Part shown: piece after piece, positions 33,618 to 43,293 of the stretch
How the letters are laid out: every line of letters begins with the position of its first letter
Numbering within the stretch: position 1 is the first letter of the stretch
Notes under the pieces: model-generated
The model's database searches: none
The model's input: only the letters and a program-made list of their open reading frames with translations
What the model was told of the DNA's origin: nothing
Position numbers and translations under genes: made by a program
Source of the DNA: Deltaproteobacteria bacterium
GTDB taxonomy: Bacteria; Desulfobacterota; Desulfuromonadia; Desulfuromonadales; Geopsychrobacteraceae
Assembly: GCA_024280485.1 (NCBI GenBank)
Contig: JAJRQB010000089.1
Coordinates: forward strand, 1-47,295
Length of the DNA: 47,295 bases
Direction of reading: 5' to 3'

Positions 33618-34817
33618 TTATGCGCTCTCACCAGTAGTTTGTTCTTCGGATCGAGCAATCAGCAGTTGGGAGGAAAACCTACGCGCTTTCTTATCCGCAA
33701 GGAGAGTTAAAATCGCGCTCAACAAAGTCACTCCAATGACCAGCGGGTAGACAGCTGCGAACCCGCTCTCCTCAACGACAGCCCCGACAACTCCTGGGCC
33801 TATAGCCCCGGAGAGGGAAAGAATGAACGCTAGCAGAATGGTAAACTTCCCAGAGGCGTCGAGTGAAACAATAAAACCCATCTTGTAGATCAGGTAAAAC
33901 TGGATCAAGCCACTGACACCGCAGGCCGCAACGGCAAAGGCCACAACGCCCTGGGTGGAACTGAGCAGCAAGGCCAGACCGAGGGTCATGGCAAAGGAGA
34001 CCATCAGAGGCCTGATCTGGCCAAAACGATTACCGAGAGCCGCACCCAGAAGAGCGGCCGCAAGCCCGACCAGTAATGAAATACTCAGAATAGTCCCGAT
34101 GGTGTCAGCATCAAGGCCATTGGCGCTCCCGATCCTTTCCATAAATCCCCAGAGACCGCTAAAGGCACCGAATTGAATAAACAGGGCCAGTACCGCCAGC
34201 CATGCCGCAACACCACCAGCCTTGGGTACAGACTCTTCTTCTTGCTCAATATTAGCGAGCAGGTTATCCGGAACAAAGGGAATAACCAGCGCGGTCAAGC
34301 CATAGAGTATGCCGCCGCCGACCAAAAAGCCGGCGAAACCGAATTGTTTGACAATAAAAGCGGTCATCACAAAAACGAGCAGCGAGGCGATGATCATTTC
34401 GGTCCCGAGCTTAAAACCGAAGGCCCGGTCAGGATCGGAAGCGGAGCCGGCAATCGTTGTGCCGAGGGTGAAAATCGCACCTGACCCGACGCCGAAAAGA
34501 GCCATGGCGATATAAACACTGGTCGCAGACTCAACCCAACCGAGAGACATGAATCCGCAACCAATCAGGACATAACTGGCCAGTGAAACTGCACGCCAGT
34601 TCAGGCGTGGCAGCCAGATCACGGCGGTGAGTGAAATAAAGGCGACGCCGCCCAAAAAGGCGGTACCGAGCAAACCGAGCTCTTCGTCATTGAAGTTGAA
34701 ACGATCGGCAATATTGCTGAGAAACAGCGGGAAAGCGTTAAAGACCAACGCCCCTGCAGCAGCCAGGACACAGGCAGAGATAATCGCTCGGTTACTAAGT
34801 TTAGATGAACAAATCAT
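33618..34817 (-). CDS. Major facilitator superfamily transporter
   Basis: A 399-residue inner-membrane protein with about 12 hydrophobic helices in two halves. The first helix starts at residue 12 (ISACVLAAAGALVFNAFPLFL), and the central loop is around 190-205 (NIEQEEESVPKAG). FAVAACGVSGLIQFYLIYKMGF and SLSGAIGPGVVGAVVEESGFAAVYPLVIGV are in the second half. The start ATG at 34817 has AAGGA close upstream. It is the last gene of module B, 58 bases after the secreted double amidohydrolase. It would suit uptake of a product released in the periplasm by that enzyme, such as an amino alcohol or carboxylate. The substrate cannot be read from the sequence. Confidence 0.9.
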   Translation of the reverse strand: MICSSKLSNRAIISACVLAAAGALVFNAFPLFLSNIADRFNFNDEELGLLGTAFLGGVAFISLTAVIWLPRLNWRAVSLASYVLIGCGFMSLGWVESATSVYIAMALFGVGSGAIFTLGTTIAGSASDPDRAFGFKLGTEMIIASLLVFVMTAFIVKQFGFAGFLVGGGILYGLTALVIPFVPDNLLANIEQEEESVPKAGGVAAWLAVLALFIQFGAFSGLWGFMERIGSANGLDADTIGTILSISLLVGLAAALLGAALGNRFGQIRPLMVSFAMTLGLALLLSSTQGVVAFAVAACGVSGLIQFYLIYKMGFIVSLDASGKFTILLAFILSLSGAIGPGVVGAVVEESGFAAVYPLVIGVTLLSAILTLLADKKARRFSSQLLIARSEEQTTGESA

Positions 34818-34875
34818 GAGGTTCCTTCCTTTTCACTAAGGTCCAGCATGGGGTCAACTGAGAACGGCATCTCCC

Positions 34876-37800
34876 TTACTCTGCCGCCTGATAAATGACC
34901 TGACCTTCGAGCACGGTTTTCAAGACTTCAGTTTTATGCACATCGGTAATCGGCACCTCAAACAGGTTCTGATTCAGAACAATAAAGTCGGCATATTTGT
35001 TCTCCTTGATCGAGCCCGACTTTTCATCAAGGTACATGGCGTAAGCCCCGCCCATGGTATAGATGCGAAGAGCCTCTTCGAGCCGTACCCCCTGAAAAGG
35101 CAGAAAGGCTTGACCGCCGCCACCTGCGACCTGACGGGTGACCATCGATTCGATGGCCGGCCAGGGATTCGGCGTGATCGCAACCGGCCAGTCAGAACCG
35201 GTGGAGACATGGGCGCCACTATCCAGGACCTGCCTGATCGGGAAAGCCCACTCGATCCGTTTGGCGCCGATATCGGCGGTCATCAGATCGACGTGCACTC
35301 CGGGGAACCAGAAGTAGGGCGAAAACTCGGCAATGGCATCCAACTCTTTGAAGCGCTTGATATCATCAGGATTCACAATAACCGCGTGAGCAACACTGTG
35401 CCTGAGTTTGCTGCCGTTCTTGCGGCTCAACTCGATGGCGTCGAGGGTTTTTCTGACGGCGCCGTCGCCCACCGCATGCGTCTTGATGGTAAAACCCTGC
35501 TCGACATATTCGGGAAACATTTTCATGAAATAGTCAGGGTCATTGCGCCAGAGACCGTGGTATTCGGTCCCTTCGAAGGGATCGACCATCACAGCCGTCT
35601 GTCCGGTCGCAGCACCGTCGAGCAGAAATTTAATCCCACCGACATTGATGCGCGGGCGGTCGTATTTCTTGGCATTGGCGATGGCGTAACGCGCCTCGCT
35701 CTTCATCTTTTCCGTCGGCCAGTCAAAGGGATCGGTAATATAAACAAACAGCCTGGCGTTCAACTCGCCGGCATCATAGAGGATGTCATAGGCCTCGAGG
35801 CTTTTCTTACGCGACCAGACATCGGAAAATGCGGTAATCCCGAGGCTATTCAACAGATCGATCGCCGGTTTGATGCCACCATAGGCAAATTTCTCTCCCT
35901 TCGGCAATTTCTCAAGAATATGTGCCCAGGCCACGTTGGCCGCTAACTCGCGCAGGACCCCGGTCGGCTCACCCTCCTCGTCCTTGACGATAGTACCGCC
36001 CGCCGGGTCTTCAGTCTCCCGAGTGATCCCGACCATTTCCAGCGCCTTGGTATTCAACAGTGCCGCGTGCATACCCCAGTCCCAGACAAGGGCTGGGCGA
36101 TCAGAAACCAGCTCATCCAAGGTGGCCTTGTTCGAGGGTTTATTCAGGATGGCGATGGGTTCATTATTATCCAGGAGCCAGTTGATGTTGCCGCCATAAG
36201 CGACCGGCACATCAGGATTCTCCTCTAGAAACTTCTGCGTGGCCCTCTTGGTCTCTTCCCAGCTCATGGTCGGTTCAAGCTGAAGATTCATCGCAGACTC
36301 GGCCGCCAGATCGGGATGGATATGATCTTCATGAATCCCCGGCATGACAAAGCGGCCATTCAGATCGATCACAGAGGTGCTTTCACCGATGAGGGACTTC
36401 ACCTCATCGACGGTACCGACCTTGATAAACTTGCCATTCTTGACGGCAAAGGCATCGACCCAAGGCTGCTCTTCATTGACGGTATAAACTTTCCCGTTCA
36501 GATAGACGCTATCAGCCAACCCCTTGTCGTCACGAATATAGACACTCTCTCCACGGAAAATTGTCTCGGCTACCTTTATTTCATGAATCTTGGTCACCGG
36601 CATTTCAAAGGGATTCCGCTCGAGAATGATCATATCCGCCGATTTACCGGCCAGGATCGAACCGGTTTCATCTTCAAGGCCCAGGGCATAGGCACCGTTG
36701 ATAGTGAATATTTTCAGGGCAGTTGCCAGATCTATGGCATGCTCGCCACCCAGGCTATCCTTCGAGCCACCCGGTTTTTGCCGGGTGATTATGGTCTCCA
36801 AGGCCTCCCAGGGATTGGGCGAAAAGGAGACCGGCCAGTCGGAGCCGAAAGAAACGGTTGCTCCGGCTTCATCCAGTTCCCTGATCGGCCAGAGCCGCTC
36901 AAGTCGCTCTTCGCCGATATCGACCTTAATCACATCCGCAGCCGGACTGGGGAACCAGAGGGCCGGTGATGCCTCATAAACCACATCGAGTTTGGCAAAG
37001 CGCGGGATATCATCAGGATGCACAAAGGTGCCATGGGCAATACTATGCCGGGGACTATCCTCTCCTGGCGTTCCAAGGGTCTCAAATACGTCGAGCATTT
37101 CGCGGATCGAACGATCACCTATTGCGTGGCTCTTGATCGCAAGTCCCTGTTGATCCCAGCCCGGAACCTCAGCGGCGACCTTCTCGATCGCATTGCGATA
37201 ACTGCCACGGAAATCAGTCCCTTCGAAGGGTTCCAGCATCACAGCGGTCTGACCGGCGGCGGAACCGTCGAGTACGAATTTGATGCCGTCAGGATTGATC
37301 AATTCATTACGATACTTGCTGCGCCCCGCGATTAGATCTCCCTGCTTCTGCTTTCCCTCCTCGGTGGTAAAGTCGAGCGGAGAACCGAGGTTCGCAAAAA
37401 TCCGCTGGTGAAGATCACCCCGTTCATACAGGTTGAGATACCCCTCCATGTTCCTGGGTTGGCCGTAGGCATCGCAAACGGCAGTAACACCATAACTGCT
37501 CAGTTCATCCAGAAAGGGTTTCAGCCCCTGGTCGACCCAACGAGAAGAATCAGCACTGGTAATCTTGCTCAATACCAGATTGGTCGCGGTCTCACGGAGA
37601 ACACCAGTCGGTTCGCCATTTTGATCGCGACCGATGCTGCCACCTTCAGGGTCAGGCGTATCCTTGGTCAGGCCGATAATTGCGAGGGCCTTGCTGTTGA
37701 GCAACATCGCGTGCCCGCCCTGATCCCAGAGTGCCACCGGACGATCACTGATAATTTCATCCAGAACAGACTTGTGGGAGGGGACCCCGACCCCTTCAAT

Positions 37801-38253
37801 CTGCTCGCCGTTATCCTTCAACCAATTGAGCATGCCACCGGATAGCCATGTCGCTTCGGGATTCTCCATGCGGTACTTGAGCAGCGTAGTGCGTACCTCG
37901 TCCCAACTGGAGGTCACCGGGAAATAGACATTGACATAATTATCGGCGCCCATATCGGGATGGGTGTGTCCATCGACCAGACCCGGCATCATAAATTTTC
38001 CGGCCAGATCAATGACCTTGGTCTCATCTCCGGTGACCGACCGCATATCTGCGTTGCTGCCAACCTGCAGGATTTTGCCATCATGAACCGCTACCGCTTC
38101 GGCCCAGAGTTGCCCCTGGTCAAGGGTATAGATCCGGCCGTTTTGATAAATCACATCGGCTATGGTCGCGGCAAAGACCGGGCTGGAAAAAACAGCCCAT
38201 AGAGCCAGGCAGAGTAGCCAGGGTTTAAGGCCAAAAAGAGAATATTTCTTCAT
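34876..38253 (-). CDS. Exported fused double amidohydrolase (two YtcJ-like amidohydrolase_3 domains)
   Basis: A 1125-residue secreted metal-dependent hydrolase containing two complete amidohydrolase domains in one uninterrupted frame. A signal peptide covers residues 1-29 (LKPWLLCLALWAVFSSPVFA). Domain 1 (about 32-575) has metal motif GLVDGHTHPD, GIKFVLDGSAAGQTA, KSHAIGDRS, SIAHGTFVHPDD and FGSDWPVSFSPNPW. Domain 2 (about 580-1120) has the matching IHEDHIHPD, GIKFLLDGAATGQTA, KTHAVGDGA, SVAHAVIVNPDD and TGSDWPVAITPNPW. Both thus look active. Family members usually have one domain of 530-600 residues. The ATG at 38253 has AAGGA seven bases upstream and places the signal peptide at the start, whereas the frame extends 17 codons further. 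It follows the RND gene by 57 bases. N-acyl amide cleavage is the most likely activity; the substrate is unknown. Confidence 0.92.
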   Translation of the reverse strand: MKKYSLFGLKPWLLCLALWAVFSSPVFAATIADVIYQNGRIYTLDQGQLWAEAVAVHDGKILQVGSNADMRSVTGDETKVIDLAGKFMMPGLVDGHTHPDMGADNYVNVYFPVTSSWDEVRTTLLKYRMENPEATWLSGGMLNWLKDNGEQIEGVGVPSHKSVLDEIISDRPVALWDQGGHAMLLNSKALAIIGLTKDTPDPEGGSIGRDQNGEPTGVLRETATNLVLSKITSADSSRWVDQGLKPFLDELSSYGVTAVCDAYGQPRNMEGYLNLYERGDLHQRIFANLGSPLDFTTEEGKQKQGDLIAGRSKYRNELINPDGIKFVLDGSAAGQTAVMLEPFEGTDFRGSYRNAIEKVAAEVPGWDQQGLAIKSHAIGDRSIREMLDVFETLGTPGEDSPRHSIAHGTFVHPDDIPRFAKLDVVYEASPALWFPSPAADVIKVDIGEERLERLWPIRELDEAGATVSFGSDWPVSFSPNPWEALETIITRQKPGGSKDSLGGEHAIDLATALKIFTINGAYALGLEDETGSILAGKSADMIILERNPFEMPVTKIHEIKVAETIFRGESVYIRDDKGLADSVYLNGKVYTVNEEQPWVDAFAVKNGKFIKVGTVDEVKSLIGESTSVIDLNGRFVMPGIHEDHIHPDLAAESAMNLQLEPTMSWEETKRATQKFLEENPDVPVAYGGNINWLLDNNEPIAILNKPSNKATLDELVSDRPALVWDWGMHAALLNTKALEMVGITRETEDPAGGTIVKDEEGEPTGVLRELAANVAWAHILEKLPKGEKFAYGGIKPAIDLLNSLGITAFSDVWSRKKSLEAYDILYDAGELNARLFVYITDPFDWPTEKMKSEARYAIANAKKYDRPRINVGGIKFLLDGAATGQTAVMVDPFEGTEYHGLWRNDPDYFMKMFPEYVEQGFTIKTHAVGDGAVRKTLDAIELSRKNGSKLRHSVAHAVIVNPDDIKRFKELDAIAEFSPYFWFPGVHVDLMTADIGAKRIEWAFPIRQVLDSGAHVSTGSDWPVAITPNPWPAIESMVTRQVAGGGGQAFLPFQGVRLEEALRIYTMGGAYAMYLDEKSGSIKENKYADFIVLNQNLFEVPITDVHKTEVLKTVLEGQVIYQAAE

Positions 38254-38310
38254 TGCTTTTTCCTTGATACTTTGGGGGCATGAACCACAGGCTCTACCCG
38301 ACAAATGTGT

Positions 38311-40719
38311 TTAGTCCGCGGCAGCTTCATACTTGAGCGTCATACCCGGATCCTGCTCGGGAACCGCACCGGTTTCGGTAGCCTGTTCGACGTACTTCTC
38401 CGGCTTGATCAGAAAGCGCGCCAGTGCTGGCAAGAGCAACAGGGCACCGACCATATTCCACAAGAACATGAAGGTCAGCAGAATCCCCATGTCAGCCTGA
38501 AACTTGATCGGCGAAAAGATCCAGGTCCCGACACCGATTGCCAGGGTCAGCCCGGTAAAGCAGACCGCCTTGCCCGTGGTCAAAAGCGTTTCAAGATAAG
38601 CGGTACGCAGAGTATGTCCCAGTCGCAGATAGGATTCGAGGCGACTGAAGATATAGATTCCGTAGTCGACGCCGATCCCGACCCCCAGGGCAATAACCGG
38701 CAAGGTTCCGACCTTGACCCCGATCCCGAGCAGGGCCATCAGGGCCTGACAGAGCACCGAAGTCAGCATCAGCGGTAGAATCACGCAGACCGCCGCCCGC
38801 CAGGAACGGAAGGTCAGCAGGCACATCAGGCTGACCACCGCGTAGACACAGAGCATCATCAGGTACTGGGCCGTGGTAATGACCTGATTGGTCGCCGCTT
38901 CGTAGGCGCCGTTGCCATAACCGAGGCTGAAAGTGATATCCGGGTCGTTATTTGTCAGAGCAAACTGTTCCACCACGGCCACGACCTGTTGCAAGGTCTC
39001 CTCTTTATGGTCGGCAAGCTCAAGTTTCAAAGCAGTCAAGCTGTTGGCGGTATCGAGTTCAGTGCCATAGGTATAGGCCGACAGGGTTCTGACCCGCCGC
39101 GGCAAAGCGAGAAACTTGAGGTTCCCCTCATTGTTGGCGAGCCGGAGAAACTTGGCCCAGCTCGCAGCGGAACTGACAGACTGGACCCCGGGGGTATTCT
39201 GCAGGACCCATTCAAAACGGTTCAACAGATCGGCAGTTTTATAGGAGGACGCTTGATCCGGCGCAGTGTCGACAAAGACCACCATCTGGTCGGTACTGGT
39301 CGAGAAGTGCGAAGTAATATAATCATTATCAAGGTTATAGCGTGAATCGGGACGCAGTTCCGGAGCACCGCGATCAAGATCACCAATCTTGAGTCCTTGA
39401 CCATAATAGACGCCGATGCCAGCAACCAGTACGGCGATCAATATTGCTATTCGAGCACATTTCAGCTCGGAAAAATTGGCGACCCATTCGAACATAGAGG
39501 ACTTGCCATTCTTCTTGTACTGGGCATGCTCAACACAAGACCTGGTCACCCCGAAATAGGACATCAAGACCGGCAAAAGCACCAAGTTGGTGAGGATAAT
39601 GATCGCCACCCCGATACTGGCGGCGATCGCCAGATCCTGAATCACCCCGATGTTGATGATCAGCAGGGTGGCAAAACCGATCCCATCGCTGAGCAGGGCG
39701 AGCAGACCCGGTTTGACCAGATACCTGAAGGTGACACGCGCGGAATCGAAGCGATTTTCACCTTTGGCCGCTTCATGGGCAATCGCATTGATAATCTGCA
39801 CGCCATGGCTGATACCGATGGCAAAGACCAAAAATGGCACCAATACCGAGAAAACCCCGATTCCGTAGCCGAGCAGATTCAGCAGGCCCAATTGCCAGAC
39901 CACTGCCACCACCGAACAGGCGAGGGTTGTCGCCGTCGACTTCCAGCAACGGGAGTAAAAATAAAGCAGGATTGCGGTAATCAAAAAAGCGATAGCAAAG
40001 AAGATTCCGACCGATGAAAAACCGTCCGTCAGATCGGCAAATTTCTTGACGTCGCCGATGATGTGGATCCGCAGGTTCTCGGACTGGTATTTGTCGCGAA
40101 TTGTTTCAAGCGCGTGGGAAAAGTCCTGAAAGTCGAGGGCTTCTTTGGTCCGTGGATCGATTTTTATAACCGGCAGGGTCACCAGACTCGCCATGAAATC
40201 ATTAGCGACATAGCTTCCAATATAGCTCGACTTGAGAAGGTTATTACGAATCTGCTCCAAGGACGCAGCCGAACCGTCGTATTTGGACGAGTCGATAATC
40301 GGCCCGCCGTCAAACCCTTCAGTGGTGACGGCATCCCAGCGTAAAGCCGGGGTCCATAAGGAGAGCAGAGCCCCGGTATCGACACCTGGCAGCAGCGAGA
40401 CTTCATCGCTGATCTTCTTGAGAGTCTCCATATACTCGGGAGAGAAGATATCGCCCTTTTCTACAGCGACGGCAACCCGGATATCGACATCCTTTTTACT
40501 GTTACTCGAATCAGCCCGCGCCAGTAGTTGATGGGCATTCTGGATAAAAGAGTGCTCTTGCGGGACCATCTTTTCCAGGTTGGTATCCGGCCGGACAAAG
40601 GTCGCCCGATATCCCAGAAAGACTGTCAGTAACAGAAAGAGCACAACCAGGATCGGCCGGTGGTTAAAGATAGCCCGTTCAACCAGATTTTCTAAACCAG
40701 AGCTTACTTGATTGGTCAT
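38311..40719 (-). CDS. RND/MMPL-family inner-membrane protein (module B)
   Basis: An 802-residue paralogue of the module A protein at 8193-10583, alike along its whole length. Shared segments are the first helix with LLLTVFLGYRATFVRPDTNLEKM, FLVFAIGISHGVQIINAIAHE, LLALLSDGIGFATLLIINIG, and ALGVGIGVDYGIYIFSRLE in the second half. Two periplasmic regions and about 12 membrane helices are predicted. Its ATG overlaps the stop of the YCF48 gene in an ATGA arrangement, so the two are translationally coupled. Transport of a hydrophobic molecule between the membranes is expected. The direction is unknown. Confidence 0.92.
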   Translation of the reverse strand: MTNQVSSGLENLVERAIFNHRPILVVLFLLLTVFLGYRATFVRPDTNLEKMVPQEHSFIQNAHQLLARADSSNSKKDVDIRVAVAVEKGDIFSPEYMETLKKISDEVSLLPGVDTGALLSLWTPALRWDAVTTEGFDGGPIIDSSKYDGSAASLEQIRNNLLKSSYIGSYVANDFMASLVTLPVIKIDPRTKEALDFQDFSHALETIRDKYQSENLRIHIIGDVKKFADLTDGFSSVGIFFAIAFLITAILLYFYSRCWKSTATTLACSVVAVVWQLGLLNLLGYGIGVFSVLVPFLVFAIGISHGVQIINAIAHEAAKGENRFDSARVTFRYLVKPGLLALLSDGIGFATLLIINIGVIQDLAIAASIGVAIIILTNLVLLPVLMSYFGVTRSCVEHAQYKKNGKSSMFEWVANFSELKCARIAILIAVLVAGIGVYYGQGLKIGDLDRGAPELRPDSRYNLDNDYITSHFSTSTDQMVVFVDTAPDQASSYKTADLLNRFEWVLQNTPGVQSVSSAASWAKFLRLANNEGNLKFLALPRRVRTLSAYTYGTELDTANSLTALKLELADHKEETLQQVVAVVEQFALTNNDPDITFSLGYGNGAYEAATNQVITTAQYLMMLCVYAVVSLMCLLTFRSWRAAVCVILPLMLTSVLCQALMALLGIGVKVGTLPVIALGVGIGVDYGIYIFSRLESYLRLGHTLRTAYLETLLTTGKAVCFTGLTLAIGVGTWIFSPIKFQADMGILLTFMFLWNMVGALLLLPALARFLIKPEKYVEQATETGAVPEQDPGMTLKYEAAAD

Positions 40720-41798
40720 CGTTTCAATCCTTCACTTAGCGACTCAATTGCCTCCGGGTTGAGGCGATGCACGCCTCCCAGTCCGACCATGAGGTATTCG
40801 CCCGTCCCGACTGCGGCTACCGAACTCATCGGCAGACGATCTTCGCGGTTATGCAAAATAAACTTGTTACCCTGGGAATCCCCCTTTAAAACGACCCCTT
40901 CACTGCCGACAATGATAATCGAACCGTCATCTAGCAGGGTCCCACCAGCCAGTCCGGCCTGGGTGTCGACCGCTACCTGATGCCAGCTGTCACCGGCATC
41001 CCTACTAGTGAAGATGTAACCGCCGATACCGAAGACCACAAGCTGTCCGGGGTCGGCGGATGTCACCACGCCCAGAAATGAACCCTCATGGGGCACTTCC
41101 AAGGTTTTCCAGGATTCACCGGCATCCACAGAGCGGTAGACGAAACCGGCCTCGCCTGCGATGTAGAGAGTCCCTTCAGCGTCAACTGTTATGGCATTCA
41201 GATGCCAGCCATCGAGATTATCGAGATGGTCCTGCCAGTCGATCCAAGTCTGTCCAGCATCGCTGGTGCGCAAAAGCTTGCCGTAGGCGCCGATAGCCAG
41301 TCCGTCCTGTTCATTCAGAAACAGAACATCGAGCAGCGGGGCCGGGTCGGCCGAGTCGCGTTCATCGTATTGCCGCACCCAGCTAAGCCCCCCGTTTTCG
41401 CTATGCAGAATAACCGCGTCGTCGCCGACCGCCCAACCCTGCTTTGCTGTTGGAAAAGAGACGGCGTTCAAGTGGGCCAGAGCAGGCACCTCCGCTTGTT
41501 CCCAGTTGAGACCCTGATCATCGGAATAGAGAATATGCCCACGCTCACCGACTACGACCAGGCGCTCAGCAGCCTTGGCAACATCGAGCAGCAGTGAATA
41601 GACCGCCGAATCCTGTTTAGAAGCCGGGGTATCCAAGGGATCGGTATAGGCGAAGGCCGCAAGCGGAAGCAGCAGGCTCAGTGTCAACAACATCAGCTTG
41701 GAACCAAGTCCCAAATATAGTCTGATTCTGTTTGTGCCCTGGTTGAGCCGAACAGACCCACCTATCGCAGAGATTCTTTTCCGATCGAAATTGAGCAT
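40716..41798 (-). CDS. YCF48/BNR-type beta-propeller protein, exported (module B)
   Basis: A 360-residue protein, exactly the length of its paralogue at 10595-11677. Blades with Asp-box motifs include SDDQGLNWEQ, SENGGLSWVR, TSDAGQTWID, SVDAGESWKT and SRDAGDSWHQ. A hydrophobic segment at about 33-52 (LMLLTLSLLLPLAAFA) follows a charged N-terminus and should be the signal or anchor. The ATG at 41798 has GAGG five bases upstream; the frame extends 12 codons further but has no better site. It is coupled to the RND gene by a 4-base overlap, which supports a physical partnership of the two products. Confidence 0.88.
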   Translation of the reverse strand: MLNFDRKRISAIGGSVRLNQGTNRIRLYLGLGSKLMLLTLSLLLPLAAFAYTDPLDTPASKQDSAVYSLLLDVAKAAERLVVVGERGHILYSDDQGLNWEQAEVPALAHLNAVSFPTAKQGWAVGDDAVILHSENGGLSWVRQYDERDSADPAPLLDVLFLNEQDGLAIGAYGKLLRTSDAGQTWIDWQDHLDNLDGWHLNAITVDAEGTLYIAGEAGFVYRSVDAGESWKTLEVPHEGSFLGVVTSADPGQLVVFGIGGYIFTSRDAGDSWHQVAVDTQAGLAGGTLLDDGSIIIVGSEGVVLKGDSQGNKFILHNREDRLPMSSVAAVGTGEYLMVGLGGVHRLNPEAIESLSEGLKR

Positions 41799-41906
41799 TT
41801 TATCCTCTTCTCTGCCCGCGAAATGCGGGCTCATTCCTGTTGAACCGTTTTACTAAACTGTCATGACCAGCCGCCCGCCAAAGAGCCAGGCGGCTGGCCC
41901 CTACCC

Positions 41907-43265
41907 TTAACGTCCGCGACGGCGCAATGCCTGAGGCGTAAAATAGGACTCCCTTGGTGGAGTCTGGCTAAAGTCCCAGGACTTCTTCTCTTCGTTGGTC
42001 AGACCGAAGGTCAGATAAACACCGTTCTTCAGGTCGAAGTGAGTAAAGAATGTGTACGAGGTCATCGGCACATCATAGAAGTTCTTCAGATACGAGAGGC
42101 TGATACGCCAGAGATTGCCATTGCCGTCGTACTTATCGGTGGCGACGATATTCCAGCTGTCCTCGTCGACATAAAAGGTCCGCTTGGCATAGATATGCCG
42201 GGAGCCCTCTTTGATGGTCGCCTCCACAACCCAGACCCGGTGCAGTTCATAACGCAGATACTCGGGGTTGGGGTGGTTGACAGTATGGATATCATCGTAT
42301 TTCAAGTCAGGCAGAGTCACCCGATAGTTGTTGTAAGGGATATACATCTCCTGCTTGCCGACCAGCTTCCAGTCATAACGCTCGGGCGAACCGTTAAACA
42401 GTTCGTAGTCGTCATAAGTGGTGGTCGTGTAATCGGGCGAATCGTAGTTCAGGGTCGGCGCGCGACGCACCCGTCTTTCCCCCGCGCTGTAAATCCAGGC
42501 CTTACGTGGCGTCTTGGAAGCATTGACCGAATCGATAGCCAGGATGCCATCACCGGCAAAACGGGCCGGGCCGGTAACCGTCCAGGCAAAATTCCGCAGT
42601 TTCCCCTTCTCACCATCTTTCATGTGAAAGTGGAAAAGGTTATCCATTCTGGCGCGCTGCTCCAGACTGTATTTTCCGCTCGGTTGCACTTCGTTGGCGG
42701 CCAGATTGACCACTCCATAAACACCCTGAAAGCGGGTCAGATGGTTCCACATCACCTCCAGGCCATCCTGTGGAATGGGGAATGGGGTTCCGGCCTGGGC
42801 GTTGTCCGAGATACCGTTGCCCTTGTCGACCAGTTCGACACTGGTAGCATTTTGGGCGGTATTTTCGTTGACCCACTGCGGCAGAGCATGGCTGCGACGG
42901 CTGGGATAGACCGGCAATTTGAAGCTTTCGGGATAGGCCTTGAGCAGCGCCTTCTGCCCCCCGGTCAGCTTGTCGGCATACTGATCCATATTCTTTGCTG
43001 TGATCGTGAATAGAGGTTTGTCAGCAGCAAAGGGGTCCGGTCGGTGACCGTTAGGCGCTTTCCAGCTGGCCGGAGCCTTGTCCGCAGTCAGACCGCCGCT
43101 CCACTCAGGAATACTGCCATCGGCATTACCCGCCCGTTCCGAACCGAAGGGGGTCAGGCTGGTTTTCAACTTGGCGGCCTGGTCGCTACCCACCTTGGCT
43201 ACCGCAGGGCCCGCACATAACAGCAGCACGATGACTGTTGCGATCCATCTGTTTTTCTTAAACAT
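41907..43265 (-). CDS. DUF1329 outer-membrane-associated protein (module B)
   Basis: A 452-residue exported protein with a signal peptide (MFKKNRWIATVIVLLLCAGPAVA). The DUF1329 marks are the same as in module A: SERAGNADGSIPEWSGG, WIYSAGERRVRRAP, YLRYELHRVWVVEAT, RHIYAKRTFYVDEDSW, and the ending QALRRRGR. The frame can be read 28 codons further upstream into the DUF1302 gene, but the ATG at 43265 has AAGGAG seven bases before it. The gap to the DUF1302 gene is 28 bases. It is expected to face the inner side of the outer membrane and pass substrate from the barrel to the RND protein (inference). Confidence 0.92.
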   Translation of the reverse strand: MFKKNRWIATVIVLLLCAGPAVAKVGSDQAAKLKTSLTPFGSERAGNADGSIPEWSGGLTADKAPASWKAPNGHRPDPFAADKPLFTITAKNMDQYADKLTGGQKALLKAYPESFKLPVYPSRRSHALPQWVNENTAQNATSVELVDKGNGISDNAQAGTPFPIPQDGLEVMWNHLTRFQGVYGVVNLAANEVQPSGKYSLEQRARMDNLFHFHMKDGEKGKLRNFAWTVTGPARFAGDGILAIDSVNASKTPRKAWIYSAGERRVRRAPTLNYDSPDYTTTTYDDYELFNGSPERYDWKLVGKQEMYIPYNNYRVTLPDLKYDDIHTVNHPNPEYLRYELHRVWVVEATIKEGSRHIYAKRTFYVDEDSWNIVATDKYDGNGNLWRISLSYLKNFYDVPMTSYTFFTHFDLKNGVYLTFGLTNEEKKSWDFSQTPPRESYFTPQALRRRGR

Positions 43266-43293
43266 ATCTAAACTCCTTAATCCTGTTGAGTAA

